Shown here piece by piece: positions 29,608-39,127 of a stretch of 64,000 nt of DNA; position 1 is the stretch's first letter; every line of letters begins with the position of its first letter. The stretch is from Pseudomonadota bacterium (GTDB lineage Bacteria > Pseudomonadota > Gammaproteobacteria > Burkholderiales > Burkholderiaceae_C): NCBI GenBank assembly GCA_018241225.1, contig JAFEEG010000014.1:64011-128010 (forward strand). Reading direction: 5' to 3'. Below the pieces are notes generated by a model that saw only the letters and a list, made by a program, of their open reading frames with translations, made no database searches and was not told the DNA's origin. The translations under genes were made by a program, and so were the position numbers.

Positions 29608-29678
29608 CGGTACCGGTTATGCCGGGCTCGTTGCGCCTCGTCAACCTGGGGCGCTCGAGGACGGCAATGCCGAAGGAC

Positions 29679-30434
29679 TTATTCGGTGGCGTCGGAGATG
29701 CGCCGCAGCGCCGCACGGTCGATGACCACCAGGCCTTCGGCCTCGACGCGGATGGCGTTCTCGCGCTCCATGGCCTTGAGCTCCTGGTTGACGCGCTGGC
29801 GCGAGGCGCCCACCAGCTGGGCCAGCTCTTCCTGCGCCAGCTGCAGGCCGATTCGCACATGGCTGGCATCGGTGAGGCTGGGCACGCCGTAGGCGCGCAC
29901 CTGGTGCAGCAGCTGGCGCGCCAGGCGAGCGCGCAGCGGCAACGCGTTGAGGTCTTCCACCAGGCCGAAAAGTGCCCGGATGCGGCGCGCCTGCAACCGC
30001 AGCAGTGCGTCGTACAGCTCGGCATGCGTGGCCAGGATCTTGTCGAAGTCCGCACGCGCCAGGCACAGCACGGTCGTGTCGCCGTGCGCATAGGTGTCGT
30101 GGGTGTTGCGCTGGCCGTCGAACAGGCCCACGTCGTTGAACCATGCGCCCGGCTCCAGGTACGTGAGCGCCACCAGCTTGCCCGAGACGGTGACCGAACT
30201 CATGCGTACCGCGCCCTTGGCGCAGGCCAGCCAGTGCTCGGCCGGGTCGCCGCGCGCGGCGATGAGCTGCCCGTCGGTATAGCGCCGCACGAAGGCCAGG
30301 CGCAGGATGTCGTGCCGCAGCGAGGGCGACAGCGAAGAGAACCAGCGGTCGGCGCTGATCGCCTTGCGCTCCTGCGCGTTCAGGACCGGTTCGTCGTCCT
30401 GCTCGTCATAGTCGTGGTCGTAGGGAATGCTCAT
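29679..30434 (-). CDS. Crp/Fnr-family transcriptional regulator
   Basis: A 251-residue regulator. Residues about 30-150 form a cyclic-nucleotide-binding-like beta-roll (YTDGQLIAARGDPAEHW, PGAWFNDVGLFDGQ), but the GE...RT/S pair that binds cAMP phosphate in CRP is not conserved, and no FNR-type cysteine cluster is present. The C-terminal winged HTH has LAQEELAQLVGASRQRVNQELKAME. It overlaps the AI-2E-family permease gene by four bases. The ligand is unknown. Confidence 0.92.
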   Translation of the reverse strand: MSIPYDHDYDEQDDEPVLNAQERKAISADRWFSSLSPSLRHDILRLAFVRRYTDGQLIAARGDPAEHWLACAKGAVRMSSVTVSGKLVALTYLEPGAWFNDVGLFDGQRNTHDTYAHGDTTVLCLARADFDKILATHAELYDALLRLQARRIRALFGLVEDLNALPLRARLARQLLHQVRAYGVPSLTDASHVRIGLQLAQEELAQLVGASRQRVNQELKAMERENAIRVEAEGLVVIDRAALRRISDATE

Positions 30435-31537
30435 GATTCACTCGTCGGCGAATCGACGGCAGGGGGCACGCCCGTCTGCAGATGCGACTGGTCGCCATCG
30501 TTGAGCCACGCGTCGATCAGGGTGTAGGACACGGCCAGCATCACCGGCCCCACGAAGATGCCCACCAGCCCGAAGCCCAGCAGCCCGCCGATGACGCCGG
30601 CAAAGATCAGCAGCAGCGGCAGGTCGGCGCCGCGCTTGATGAGCCAGGGCCGCAGGAAGTTGTCCATGGTGCCCACCACCAGCGTCCACACCCCCATGAA
30701 GATGCCCCAGCCGGTGGCGCCCTGCCAGAACACCCAGAGGGTGGCCGGCAGCAGCACCAGCGTGGGCCCGACCTGGATGATGCACAGCATGAACATCACC
30801 GCGGTGAGCAGCGCCGCCAGCGGCACGCCGGCAATGGCCAGGCCGATGCCGCCCACCACCGACTGGATGATGGCCGTGACGCCCACGCCCAGTGCCACGC
30901 CGCGGATGGCCCTGCCGGCCAGCACGATGGCTTCTTCGCCGCGAACGCCGCCGATGCGCCGCCCGAAGCGCCGCACCACCGCGGCCGCGCCCTCGCCGCC
31001 TGCGAACATCACGCCGGCAATGGCCACCGTGAGCATGAACTGCACCGTCAGGCTGCCCACCACGCCGGCCTGCGACACCACCCAGGTGGTCACGCGCCCG
31101 ACATAGGGTGCGGCCTTGGCCTCCAGCCCGACCACGCCGGCGGCGATCAGGTCGTTCCAGAAGGCGTTGATCTTCTCGCCCACCAGCGGCAGGTTGCGTA
31201 CCCAGGAGGGCAGGTCCGGCGGGCCCTTGGCGATCATGTCCTTGACCCAGCCCGACACCGTGTCGGCATGGTCGGCGATGGTGACGATGGCCATGGTCAG
31301 CGGCAGCACGAACAGCAGCAGCAGGATGACCACCATGACGATCACCGCCATCCAGCGCCGCCCCCAGAGCTTGGACTCGAACCACAGCAGCGCCGGCCAG
31401 CTGGCCACCACCACCATCACCGCCCAGATCGTGGCGCCCAGGAACGGCCGCAGCACCCACAGCGAGGAGCCGATCAAGAGCGCAATGCTCAGGACGCCGA
31501 AAGTGATCTGGGCCAGGTCACGGCGGGGTTCATTCAT
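30431..31537 (-). CDS. AI-2E (PerM/YdiK-type) family transporter
   Basis: A 368-residue membrane protein with the eight-segment AI-2E family layout: paired N-terminal helices (LLIGSSLWVLRPFLGATIW), a polar periplasmic middle (about residues 90-150), and the C-terminal signature IQVGPTLVLLPATLWVFW and MDNFLRPWLIKRGADLPLLL. Family members export AI-2, act as Na+/H+ antiporters, or move other solutes, so the substrate is open. ATG 31537 (MNEPRRD) is used; a TTG at 31576 would add 13 residues. It sits 39 bases after gdhB on the same strand and overlaps the Crp-like gene. Confidence 0.9.
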   Translation of the reverse strand: MNEPRRDLAQITFGVLSIALLIGSSLWVLRPFLGATIWAVMVVVASWPALLWFESKLWGRRWMAVIVMVVILLLLFVLPLTMAIVTIADHADTVSGWVKDMIAKGPPDLPSWVRNLPLVGEKINAFWNDLIAAGVVGLEAKAAPYVGRVTTWVVSQAGVVGSLTVQFMLTVAIAGVMFAGGEGAAAVVRRFGRRIGGVRGEEAIVLAGRAIRGVALGVGVTAIIQSVVGGIGLAIAGVPLAALLTAVMFMLCIIQVGPTLVLLPATLWVFWQGATGWGIFMGVWTLVVGTMDNFLRPWLIKRGADLPLLLIFAGVIGGLLGFGLVGIFVGPVMLAVSYTLIDAWLNDGDQSHLQTGVPPAVDSPTSES

Positions 31538-31576
31538 GAGTCCAACTTTCTCCAAAAAAGGGGCGGGCGGGCCCAA

Positions 31577-34500
31577 CTATGCCAGCGCCCGCAGCTCCCG
31601 CAGCGCCACCGAGAGCATGGCGGCGTCCGGCGCGGGCACCGCGCGCAACTCGGCCATGAGCTGCGCGGCCCGCTCCAGGGTGCGGCCGTTGCTGGCCGTC
31701 CAGCTGTCCACCAGCTTCTCGGGCGCCTCGGTTTCGGCGTCGTGGTTGCCGCCGGCCAGCACCGCTGCGGTGATGGAGCGCTCCAGCCCCGACAGGTCGT
31801 CCAGCATGGCGCCCTTGGCCAGCATCTGCCAGTGGGCATCGCCCGGCAGCGTGGCGATGCGGTCGCGCAGCCAGGGCATTCCCAGGCGGTTGGCCAGGTC
31901 GAAGTAGATGGCGGCCACCAGCTCCACCGGCCAGTGGGTGCTGCCGGCCAGCTCGGCGATGTCCAGCGTGGCGTTGAGCGAATCGAAGGTGACGACCCGC
32001 TCGGCCAGCTCGCGCGGCACGCCGCCCTGCGCGTACTGCGCCACCCCCGCCTCGTCGCGGCTGCGTTCGTCGGCGTCCAGCAGTTGCGGCAGCCGGGCCG
32101 AGAGCGTTTCCACGTTGGGCTTGAAGTGGTCGATGACCGACTGCAGGTCTTCCGTCAGGCGCCGCGAGCGCAGGAACCACTTGGTGGCGCGCTCCAGCTG
32201 GCGGCTGGTGTCGGTGAGCAGCTTGCTCTGCACCGCGTCGTCCACCTTGTTGTCCAGCGCATCCACCGCGGTCCACAGCGGCACCATGCCGAAGATCTCG
32301 CGGCTCATCAGGTAGGCGCGCACCACCTCGAAGGGACGCGCCCCCGTGGTCTCGGCCAGGCGGTGCACCAGCGTGCTGCCTACGCGGTTGATGGTGCTGT
32401 TGGTGACGTGGGTGGCGATGATCTCGCGCTTGAGCGGGTGCCGGGTCATCCAGCCGGCAAAGCGCTCGCGCAGCAGCGTGGGGAAGTAGCGCTCCAGCGC
32501 GGTGGCCACCCACGGGTCGTCGGGCAGCGGCGAAGCCAGCAGCTCGTCGTACAGCCAGATCTTGCTGTAGGCCAGCAGCACGGCCGCCTCCGGCGTGGCC
32601 AGGCCCTGGCCGGCCGCGCGGCGTTCGGCCAGTTCCTCGTCGGTGGGCAGGAACTCGATGGCGCGGTTCAGCCGCCCGGCCTTTTCCAGGAACTGCATGA
32701 AGCGCGTCTGCGCGTCCAGCAACTGCGGCGCCACCCGGCCGGTGACCGACAGGATCTGCGTCTGGAAGATGTTGTCGCGCAGCACCAGCTTGGCCACCTC
32801 GTCGGTCATCTCGGGCAGGATGGCGTTGCGCTGCTTGTCGGTGAGCTCGCCCTCGGTCAGCGGCAGGCCCAGCAGGATCTTGATGTTGACCTCGTGGTCG
32901 GAGGTGTCCACGCCCGCCGAGTTGTCGATGGCGTCGGTGTTGATGCGCCCGCCCGCGCGCGCGAACTCGATGCGCCCCAGCTGCGTGCAGCCCAGGTTGC
33001 CGCCTTCGGCAAACACCTTGCAGCGCAGCTCCTTGCCGTTGACACGGAGCGTGTCGTTGGCCCGGTCGCCCACCTGCGCGTGGCTCTCCTGGCTGGCCTT
33101 GACGTAGGTGCCGATGCCCCCGTTGTAGATGAGCTGCACCGGCGCCTTCAAGATGGCGTTGACCAGTTCGGTGGGCGTCAGGTGCTCCACCTTGGGGTCG
33201 ATGCCCAGCGAGGCCTTCACCTCGGGCGTGAGGGCAATGGACTTGGCCGTGCGCGGGTGGATGCCGCCGCCCTTGGAGACAAGGCTCGCGTCGTAGTCGG
33301 CCCACGAAGAGCGCGGCAGCTTGAACATGCGCTCGCGCTCCACGAAGCTCTTCTCGGCATCGGGCGTGGGGTCCAGGAAGATGTGGCGGTGGTCGAAGGC
33401 CGCCAGCAGCAGGATGTGGCGCGACAGCAGCATGCCGTTGCCGAACACGTCGCCCGACATGTCGCCCACGCCGGCCACGGTGAAGTCCTGGCCTTGCGTG
33501 TCGATGCCCATCTCGCGGAAATGCCGCTTGACCGACTCCCACGCGCCGCGCGCGGTGATGCCCATGGCCTTGTGGTCATAGCCCACCGAGCCGCCCGAGG
33601 CAAAGGCATCGCCCAGCCAGAAGCCGTACTCGGCGCTGATGCCGTTGGCATAGTCGCTGAAGGTGGCGGTGCCCTTGTCGGCGGCCACCACCAGGTAGGG
33701 GTCGTCGTCGTCGATGCGACGCACGTCCGGCGGCGGCACGATGGCCGTGCCCACCCGGTTGTCGGTGATGTCCAGCAGGCCGCGCAGGTAGTCCTGGTAG
33801 CAGCTCACGCCTTCCTTCATGTAGGCCTCGCGGTCGGCCGGCGACGGCGCGCGCTTGAGCACGAAGCCGCCCTTGGAGCCCACCGGCACGATCACGGTGT
33901 TCTTCACCATCTGCGCCTTCACCAGGCCCAGCACCTCGGTGCGGAAGTCCTCCGGTCGGTCGGACCAGCGCAGCCCGCCGCGCGCCACGCGCCCGCCGCG
34001 CAGGTGCACGCCCTCGAAGCGGGTGGAGTACACGAAGATCTCGAACATGGGCTTGGGCGCGGGCAGGTCGGGCACCTTGCTCGAATCGAACTTGAAGGAC
34101 ACGAAGCCCTTGCGTTCGCCCTTTGCGCCGCGCCGCCAGAAGTTGGTGCGGGTGGTGGCCATCATCAGCCCCAGCAGGCTGCGCAGCACGCGGTCTTCCG
34201 ACAGGTTGGACACCTGCTCCAGCGCCGACTCGATCTCGCCCACCTTGGCCTGCACGGCGGCCGCATCGCCGCCGGCGGCGCCGGGGTCGAAGCGCACGCG
34301 AAACAGCTCCACCAGCTTGCGCGCAATGGCCGCGTTGGCCACCAGCGTGCCCTCGATGAAGGCCTGCGACAGTGCAAAGCCGATCTGCCGCATGTACTTG
34401 GCGTACGCGCGCAGCACCACGATGTCGTGCGCCGGCAGGCGGGCGGCCGGCACCAGGCGGTTGAAGTCGTCGTTTTCCACGCTGCCGGTGTAGACGGCGC

Positions 34501-36412
34501 CAAAGGCCTCCTCGAACACGGGGCGCAGCGCGTCCACGTCGACCTCGCCTTCGCCCAGGGCGCTTTGCAGGCCGAAGTCGTGCACCCACACCACCTCGCC
34601 CCCCTGCATGGCGATGCGGTGCGGATGCTCGTCCAGGACCCGCATGCCCAGGTGTTCCATCATGGGCAGGCTGGCGGACAGCACCAGCGGCGCGCCGCGC
34701 ACCACCAGCTTGAAGCGCAGCGTGCCGGGCGGCGCCTCCAGTGGCTTGTACAGGTTCATGCCCAGCGGATTGGCGTCGCTGAGCTGCTCGACCAGCTCGA
34801 TGTCGTGCACGGCGGCACGCGCGGCGAACTCGTCGCGGTACCCGGCCGGGAAGGCGCCTGCGTACTTGCGCAGCAGCGCATTGCCGCGCGCCTCGCCGCC
34901 CGATTCGATCAGCGCGGCCTTCAGGTCGTCTTCCCAGCGGCGGGCGGCGGCCTTCAGGCGCTGCTCCAGCTCTCGCACGTCGTAGGGCGGAATCTCGCCG
35001 GGGCGGGTGCGCACCGTGATCTGGATGCGCGCCAGCATCGACTCCGACAGGTGCACGTTGAACTCGGAGCCCTGGCCATTGAAGGCCTTTTCCAGAATGG
35101 CCTGCCACTTCTGGCGAAGCTCGGTGGTGTAGTTCTCGCGCGGCGCGTAGATCATGCACACCACGAAGCGTTCATACGGCTCGCTGCGCACGAACAGGCG
35201 AAAGCGCTGGCGCTCTTCCAGGTGCAGCACGCCCACGGCGGTGGCCAGCAGTTCGTCGCCGCCGGTCTGGAACAGCTCGTCGCGCGGATAGGTATCGAGG
35301 ATGTTCACCAGCGCCTTGCCCGAATGGCTGGCCGGCGGCAGGCCGGCGCGCAGCAGAACGTCGGCCACCTTCTTGCGCAACAGCGGAATCTCGACCGGGA
35401 TGGCGCTGTAGGCGGTGTGGGTGAACAGGCCCAGGAAGCGGTCTTCGCCCACCACCTGCCCGGCCGCGTCGAAGCGCTTGATGCCGATGTAGTCGAGATA
35501 ACCCGGTCGGTGCACGGTGGAGCGCGAGGTGGACTTGGTAATGACCAAGAGCTGCGGCAGCCGTGCCAGCGCGCGCACCCTGGACGGCAAGGCGGCAAAG
35601 GCCACCCCCGGGTCCTTGGCCGATTCGCGCAGGATGCCCAGGCCCGAGCCGGGCACGGTCTGCAGGGTGTCTTCGTTGCCTTGCGCCACCAGGTCGTGGC
35701 TGCGGTGGCCCAGGAAGGTGAAGTGGCCGTCGGCCAGCCAGCGCAGGAAGGCCAGGTCTTCGGACAGCTCCTCGGACGGAATCGGCAGTGCCTGCTTTTC
35801 GAGCTGGCCGACGATATCGAGCACGCGCTGCTGCATCTTCTGCCAGTCGGCCACGGCCGCGCGCACGTCGCCCAGCACGCGCGACAGGTCGGCCGTGAGT
35901 GCCTCCAGCTGCCTGGGGTCGGCCACGCGGTCGACCTCGACATGGATGAAGGATTCGCGCTGCGCGTCGTCCGCGCCCACGTCCACCAGCTGGCCTTGCC
36001 CGTCACGCTTGACGCCGATGAGCGGGTGGATGATCAGGTGCAGCGTCAGGCCGTGGCGGTTGACCTCCATGGTCACCGAATCGACCAGGAAGGGCATGTC
36101 GTCGTTGACGATCTCGATGATGGTGTGGGTGGACTGCCAGCCATGCTCGGCAATGCTGGGGTTGAATACCCGCACCTTGGTCTGCCCGGGTTCGCGCTTG
36201 CGCGCGAAGCTCCAGTGCGACATGGCCGCGCCGTACAGGTCGGCCGCCTGGCGCTCGGCCAGGTCTTCCGGGTCGACCTGCCCGAAATACTCGCGCACGA
36301 AGGCGGCCAGCGGGCGCGACGAGGACGCGTCGGCCACCTTGGCCTGGATGATCTTCAGAACTTCCTCGAGGCGCTCGTTCGGCTGCCCCGCCCCTGTTGC
36401 CTTGATTGACAT
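31577..36412 (-). CDS. gdhB: NAD-dependent glutamate dehydrogenase, large 180-kDa type
   Basis: A 1611-residue enzyme that converts glutamate to 2-oxoglutarate and ammonium with NAD+. Length and blocks match the GdhB/GDH-180 class: N-terminal ACT-like regulatory segments (DDMPFLVDSVTMEVNRHG), the catalytic core with RGGLRWSDRPEDFRTEVLGLVKAQMVKN (parts RGGLRWSDRPEDFR, GLVKAQMVKN), VPVGSKGGFV, and the NAD domain GVGDMSGDVFGNGML. The long C-terminal helical domain ends at LRELRALA. ATG 36412 has AAGGAG about 10 bases upstream. Probably cotranscribed with the AI-2E-type and Crp-like genes downstream. Divergent from DAHP synthase. Confidence 0.97.
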   Translation of the reverse strand: MSIKATGAGQPNERLEEVLKIIQAKVADASSSRPLAAFVREYFGQVDPEDLAERQAADLYGAAMSHWSFARKREPGQTKVRVFNPSIAEHGWQSTHTIIEIVNDDMPFLVDSVTMEVNRHGLTLHLIIHPLIGVKRDGQGQLVDVGADDAQRESFIHVEVDRVADPRQLEALTADLSRVLGDVRAAVADWQKMQQRVLDIVGQLEKQALPIPSEELSEDLAFLRWLADGHFTFLGHRSHDLVAQGNEDTLQTVPGSGLGILRESAKDPGVAFAALPSRVRALARLPQLLVITKSTSRSTVHRPGYLDYIGIKRFDAAGQVVGEDRFLGLFTHTAYSAIPVEIPLLRKKVADVLLRAGLPPASHSGKALVNILDTYPRDELFQTGGDELLATAVGVLHLEERQRFRLFVRSEPYERFVVCMIYAPRENYTTELRQKWQAILEKAFNGQGSEFNVHLSESMLARIQITVRTRPGEIPPYDVRELEQRLKAAARRWEDDLKAALIESGGEARGNALLRKYAGAFPAGYRDEFAARAAVHDIELVEQLSDANPLGMNLYKPLEAPPGTLRFKLVVRGAPLVLSASLPMMEHLGMRVLDEHPHRIAMQGGEVVWVHDFGLQSALGEGEVDVDALRPVFEEAFGAVYTGSVENDDFNRLVPAARLPAHDIVVLRAYAKYMRQIGFALSQAFIEGTLVANAAIARKLVELFRVRFDPGAAGGDAAAVQAKVGEIESALEQVSNLSEDRVLRSLLGLMMATTRTNFWRRGAKGERKGFVSFKFDSSKVPDLPAPKPMFEIFVYSTRFEGVHLRGGRVARGGLRWSDRPEDFRTEVLGLVKAQMVKNTVIVPVGSKGGFVLKRAPSPADREAYMKEGVSCYQDYLRGLLDITDNRVGTAIVPPPDVRRIDDDDPYLVVAADKGTATFSDYANGISAEYGFWLGDAFASGGSVGYDHKAMGITARGAWESVKRHFREMGIDTQGQDFTVAGVGDMSGDVFGNGMLLSRHILLLAAFDHRHIFLDPTPDAEKSFVERERMFKLPRSSWADYDASLVSKGGGIHPRTAKSIALTPEVKASLGIDPKVEHLTPTELVNAILKAPVQLIYNGGIGTYVKASQESHAQVGDRANDTLRVNGKELRCKVFAEGGNLGCTQLGRIEFARAGGRINTDAIDNSAGVDTSDHEVNIKILLGLPLTEGELTDKQRNAILPEMTDEVAKLVLRDNIFQTQILSVTGRVAPQLLDAQTRFMQFLEKAGRLNRAIEFLPTDEELAERRAAGQGLATPEAAVLLAYSKIWLYDELLASPLPDDPWVATALERYFPTLLRERFAGWMTRHPLKREIIATHVTNSTINRVGSTLVHRLAETTGARPFEVVRAYLMSREIFGMVPLWTAVDALDNKVDDAVQSKLLTDTSRQLERATKWFLRSRRLTEDLQSVIDHFKPNVETLSARLPQLLDADERSRDEAGVAQYAQGGVPRELAERVVTFDSLNATLDIAELAGSTHWPVELVAAIYFDLANRLGMPWLRDRIATLPGDAHWQMLAKGAMLDDLSGLERSITAAVLAGGNHDAETEAPEKLVDSWTASNGRTLERAAQLMAELRAVPAPDAAMLSVALRELRALA

Positions 36413-36575
36413 TTTTGTGGCTCCTTGGATCGTTCGGTTGAATCGAATCTGGTTTGCACTATGCCAGTGCATCGGGCTGCCACTGTGAAAGCCTCGTGGC
36501 AGAAAGGCAAGCCCGGGCCGACCACCGGCGGCTTGCGACAATGGAGGGCAAACCTCCCCACCCCACGAGCGCCCC
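36413..36575. promoter_or_regulatory. divergent promoter region of gdhB and DAHP synthase
   Basis: 163 bases between two divergent starts. Ribosome sites are visible for gdhB (AAGGAG). The AT-rich part at 36411-36460 is the likely place for the gdhB promoter. I see no strong inverted repeat or known operator. Confidence 0.5.
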
Positions 36576-37691
36576 ATGACCCAGATCGACAACCCCTTCC
36601 ACGACGCCGAAGTCGGCTCGCGCGACAGCACCCTGGACACCACCCGCATCGACGACGTGCGCATCGGCGCCGTGCGCCCGCTCATTACCCCGGCGCTGCT
36701 GCAGGAGCGCGTGCCGGTGGGCAGCAACACCCTGGCGCTGGTGGAACAGAGCCGCCGCGCCATTGCCGACGTGCTGCACGGCCGCGACGACCGGCTGGTG
36801 GTGGTGGTGGGCCCCTGCTCCATCCACGACCACGACCAGGCGCTGGACTATGCGCACCGCCTCAAGGCCCAGGCCGACGCGCTGTCGGACGACCTGCTCA
36901 TCGTCATGCGCGCCTATTTCGAGAAGCCCCGCACCACCGTGGGCTGGAAGGGCTACATCAACGACCCGCACCTGGATGGCAGCTTTGCCATCAACGAAGG
37001 GCTGGAGCGCGCCCGCCGCCTGCTGCTGGAGCTGACCCAGCTGGGCCTGCCCACCGGCACCGAATTCCTCGACTTGCTCAGCCCGCAGTTCATTGCCGAC
37101 CTGATCGCCTGGGGCGCCATCGGCGCGCGCACCACCGAAAGCCAGAGCCACCGCCAGCTGGCCTCGGGCCTCTCCTGCCCGGTGGGCTTCAAGAACGGCA
37201 CCGACGGCAGCATCAAGGTGGCGGCCGACGCGATCCTCGCGGCCCGCGCGCCGCACGCCTTCATGGGCATGACCAAGATGGGCATGGCCGCCATCTTCGA
37301 GACGCGCGGCAATGCCGACTGCCACGTCATCCTGCGCGGGGGCAAGGCGCCCAACTACTCCGCGCAAGACGTGGCGGCCAGCTGCGAGCAACTGGCCGCC
37401 AACGGATTGCGCGAGCAGGTGATGATTGATGTGTCGCACGGTAACAGCAGCAAGCAGCATCAGCGGCAGGTCGTGGTGGCCGAGGACGTGGCGGCCCAGA
37501 TTGCCGGTGGCGAGCGCCGCATCACCGGCGTGATGATCGAGAGCCACCTCGAGGAAGGCCGCCAGGACCTGGTGGCCGGCGTGCCCCTCAAGCATGGCGT
37601 CTCGATCACCGATGCCTGCATCGGCTTCACGCAGACGGTACCCGTGCTGCAGAACCTGGCGAAGGCAGTCGCAAGGCGTCGACGGGGCTAG
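36576..37691 (+). CDS. aroG: 3-deoxy-7-phosphoheptulonate synthase, type I (AroG/AroF/AroH class)
   Basis: A 371-residue enzyme for the first step of the shikimate pathway, joining phosphoenolpyruvate and erythrose 4-phosphate. Type I motifs: VVVGPCSIHD (metal Cys), MRAYFEKPRTTVGWKG (PEP site), GARTTESQSHRQLASG, VGFKNGTDG, and VMIDVSHGNSSK near the end with the metal-binding Asp/His. The N-terminal extension expected for allosteric control by aromatic amino acids is present (residues 1-50). Paralogue identity (F, G or H) cannot be told. Its last 65 bases overlap the convergent sterol-desaturase-family gene. Confidence 0.95.
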   Translation: MTQIDNPFHDAEVGSRDSTLDTTRIDDVRIGAVRPLITPALLQERVPVGSNTLALVEQSRRAIADVLHGRDDRLVVVVGPCSIHDHDQALDYAHRLKAQADALSDDLLIVMRAYFEKPRTTVGWKGYINDPHLDGSFAINEGLERARRLLLELTQLGLPTGTEFLDLLSPQFIADLIAWGAIGARTTESQSHRQLASGLSCPVGFKNGTDGSIKVAADAILAARAPHAFMGMTKMGMAAIFETRGNADCHVILRGGKAPNYSAQDVAASCEQLAANGLREQVMIDVSHGNSSKQHQRQVVVAEDVAAQIAGGERRITGVMIESHLEEGRQDLVAGVPLKHGVSITDACIGFTQTVPVLQNLAKAVARRRRG

Positions 37692-38565
37692 GCACGTCTT
37701 CTGGCTTCGCCCAGCCGCCGGGCGGGCCGACCAGCACTTCCGCCACCGTCTTCCAGCTGCGGGCGGCCAGCAGGTCGCGGCCCAGGGCAATCCATTCGTG
37801 CAGCGCAATGCGCAGCGGGTTGTTCGTGAGCAGCGGCGTGGTCAGGCCGTAGCGGATCGGGATGTCTTCGCGATAGTCGACGAAGGTGCCGAACATGCGG
37901 TCGAAGATGATCAGCACGCCGCCGTAGTTGCAGTCCAGGTACTCCGGGTTCGAGGCATGGTGCACCTTGTGGTGGGTGGGCGTGTTCAGGACCCATTCCA
38001 GCGGCCCGAGCCGGGGGATGTAGGGCGCATGCAGCCAGAACTGGTAGAGCAGGTTCGCGGCCAGCGCAGCCAGCACGGCGGTCGGCGAGAAGCCGAGCCA
38101 CACCAGCGGCGTGTAGAACAAGGTGGCGCCGGTGAGCTTGCCGGTCCAGCCCAGGCGCAAGGCCGTGGCCAGCGTCAATTCGTTGGGCGAGTGGTGCACC
38201 GCATGGGTGGCCCAGAACCAGCGCATCTTGTGCGAAGCGCGGTGATACCAGTAGTAGCAGAACTCCAGCCCCACGAAGAGCACCAGGAAGGCCACCGGCG
38301 TGGACAGGTCGATGGTCATGATGCGGTGGACATGGGCCAGCGCGAACACCGGGGTGGCCAGCGACAGGCCGGCCAGGCCGATCAGCTTGCGGCCCGCCAT
38401 GTCGGCCATCGAGGCGAAGTAGGCGCGCCAGTCGTAGCGCGCATGGCGCAGGTAGGTCTGGACCAGTCCCTCGGCCGTGGCCGCGGTGAAGACGATCGAG
38501 GCCAGCAGGCCCAGCCAGGCCAGGTAGTCGTGGCCAAAGGCGCTTTTCATGGCGTCGGCAAACAT
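37627..38565 (-). CDS. sterol desaturase/fatty acid hydroxylase superfamily membrane enzyme
   Basis: A 312-residue membrane di-iron oxygenase candidate. The His clusters are complete: YHRASH, then HAVHH, and HHKVHH further on, with membrane helices around them. Such enzymes hydroxylate or desaturate lipids, carotenoids or sterols. The C-terminus (from about residue 290) reads through the 3' end of aroG, a 65-base tail-to-tail overlap. The extra tail (PSPVDALRLPSPGSAARVPSA) is low-complexity and may be a recent stop-loss extension. It is followed upstream by the EF-hand gene. Confidence 0.92.
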   Translation of the reverse strand: MFADAMKSAFGHDYLAWLGLLASIVFTAATAEGLVQTYLRHARYDWRAYFASMADMAGRKLIGLAGLSLATPVFALAHVHRIMTIDLSTPVAFLVLFVGLEFCYYWYHRASHKMRWFWATHAVHHSPNELTLATALRLGWTGKLTGATLFYTPLVWLGFSPTAVLAALAANLLYQFWLHAPYIPRLGPLEWVLNTPTHHKVHHASNPEYLDCNYGGVLIIFDRMFGTFVDYREDIPIRYGLTTPLLTNNPLRIALHEWIALGRDLLAARSWKTVAEVLVGPPGGWAKPEDVPSPVDALRLPSPGSAARVPSA

Positions 38566-38595
38566 GTTGTTTCTCCTTGGGGTTCCGGGTGCCGC

Positions 38596-38940
38596 TCAGC
38601 GCAGGCCGCCACCGCGGCGGGCCATGGCCTGGCGGGCCGCGTAGGCCTCGATCTGGGCCGAGGTCACGTAGCCCTTGTGCTCGGTGTCGATGGCGTCGAA
38701 GTTGCGGTAGACGAAGGGCATGTGCTGGCGCGCTTCCTCGCGGGAGATGCGGCCGTCGTGGTTGGAATCGGCGGCGTCGAAGCGCTGGTGCATCACGGTG
38801 AGGGCTTCCTCGACGTGACTGCCGCCGCCGGCCGGCGGCATGGCGTTGGCCGCGGTGGCGGCGCCGGCGGCCAGGGCGGTGGCCAGGATGACGCGCATGG
38901 CGTTGCGCAGGATCGAGAGGGTGAAGGTCGGCTGGTTCAT
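38596..38940 (-). CDS. small exported EF-hand protein
   Basis: A 114-residue protein with a signal peptide (VILATALAAGAATAANA). The first EF-hand, DSNHDGRISREE, has all the calcium ligands. The second, DTEHKGYVTSAQ, has Lys and Gln at ligand positions and is probably weak. Such CREC-like small proteins are common in Burkholderiales beside two-component systems. It lies divergent (187 bases) from the OmpR-type regulator gene, which may control it. Confidence 0.88.
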   Translation of the reverse strand: MNQPTFTLSILRNAMRVILATALAAGAATAANAMPPAGGGSHVEEALTVMHQRFDAADSNHDGRISREEARQHMPFVYRNFDAIDTEHKGYVTSAQIEAYAARQAMARRGGGLR

Positions 38941-39127
38941 GAGAGGCTCCGGTGAGTGGTGAAGTGAAGGCGTGGTGAAGAAGTGCCTCTACTGTCGGGC
39001 GCAGGTGTGAGCCAACCATTTCGCGAAACCGCCCGTTCATGACGATCCATGACAGCGCCAGGGGTGGCTTGTCATCGTTTGTCATGAGTTCACCCCGCCA
39101 GCACCGGGGGCCGGCTACATTTCCGCC

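Noticed and set aside
30482..36409. A 1975-codon open frame on the plus strand
   Set aside because: It is the antisense of gdhB. Its translation is low-complexity (His/Gln/Arg/Gly/Val rich) with no domain, a known effect of GC-rich codon bias.
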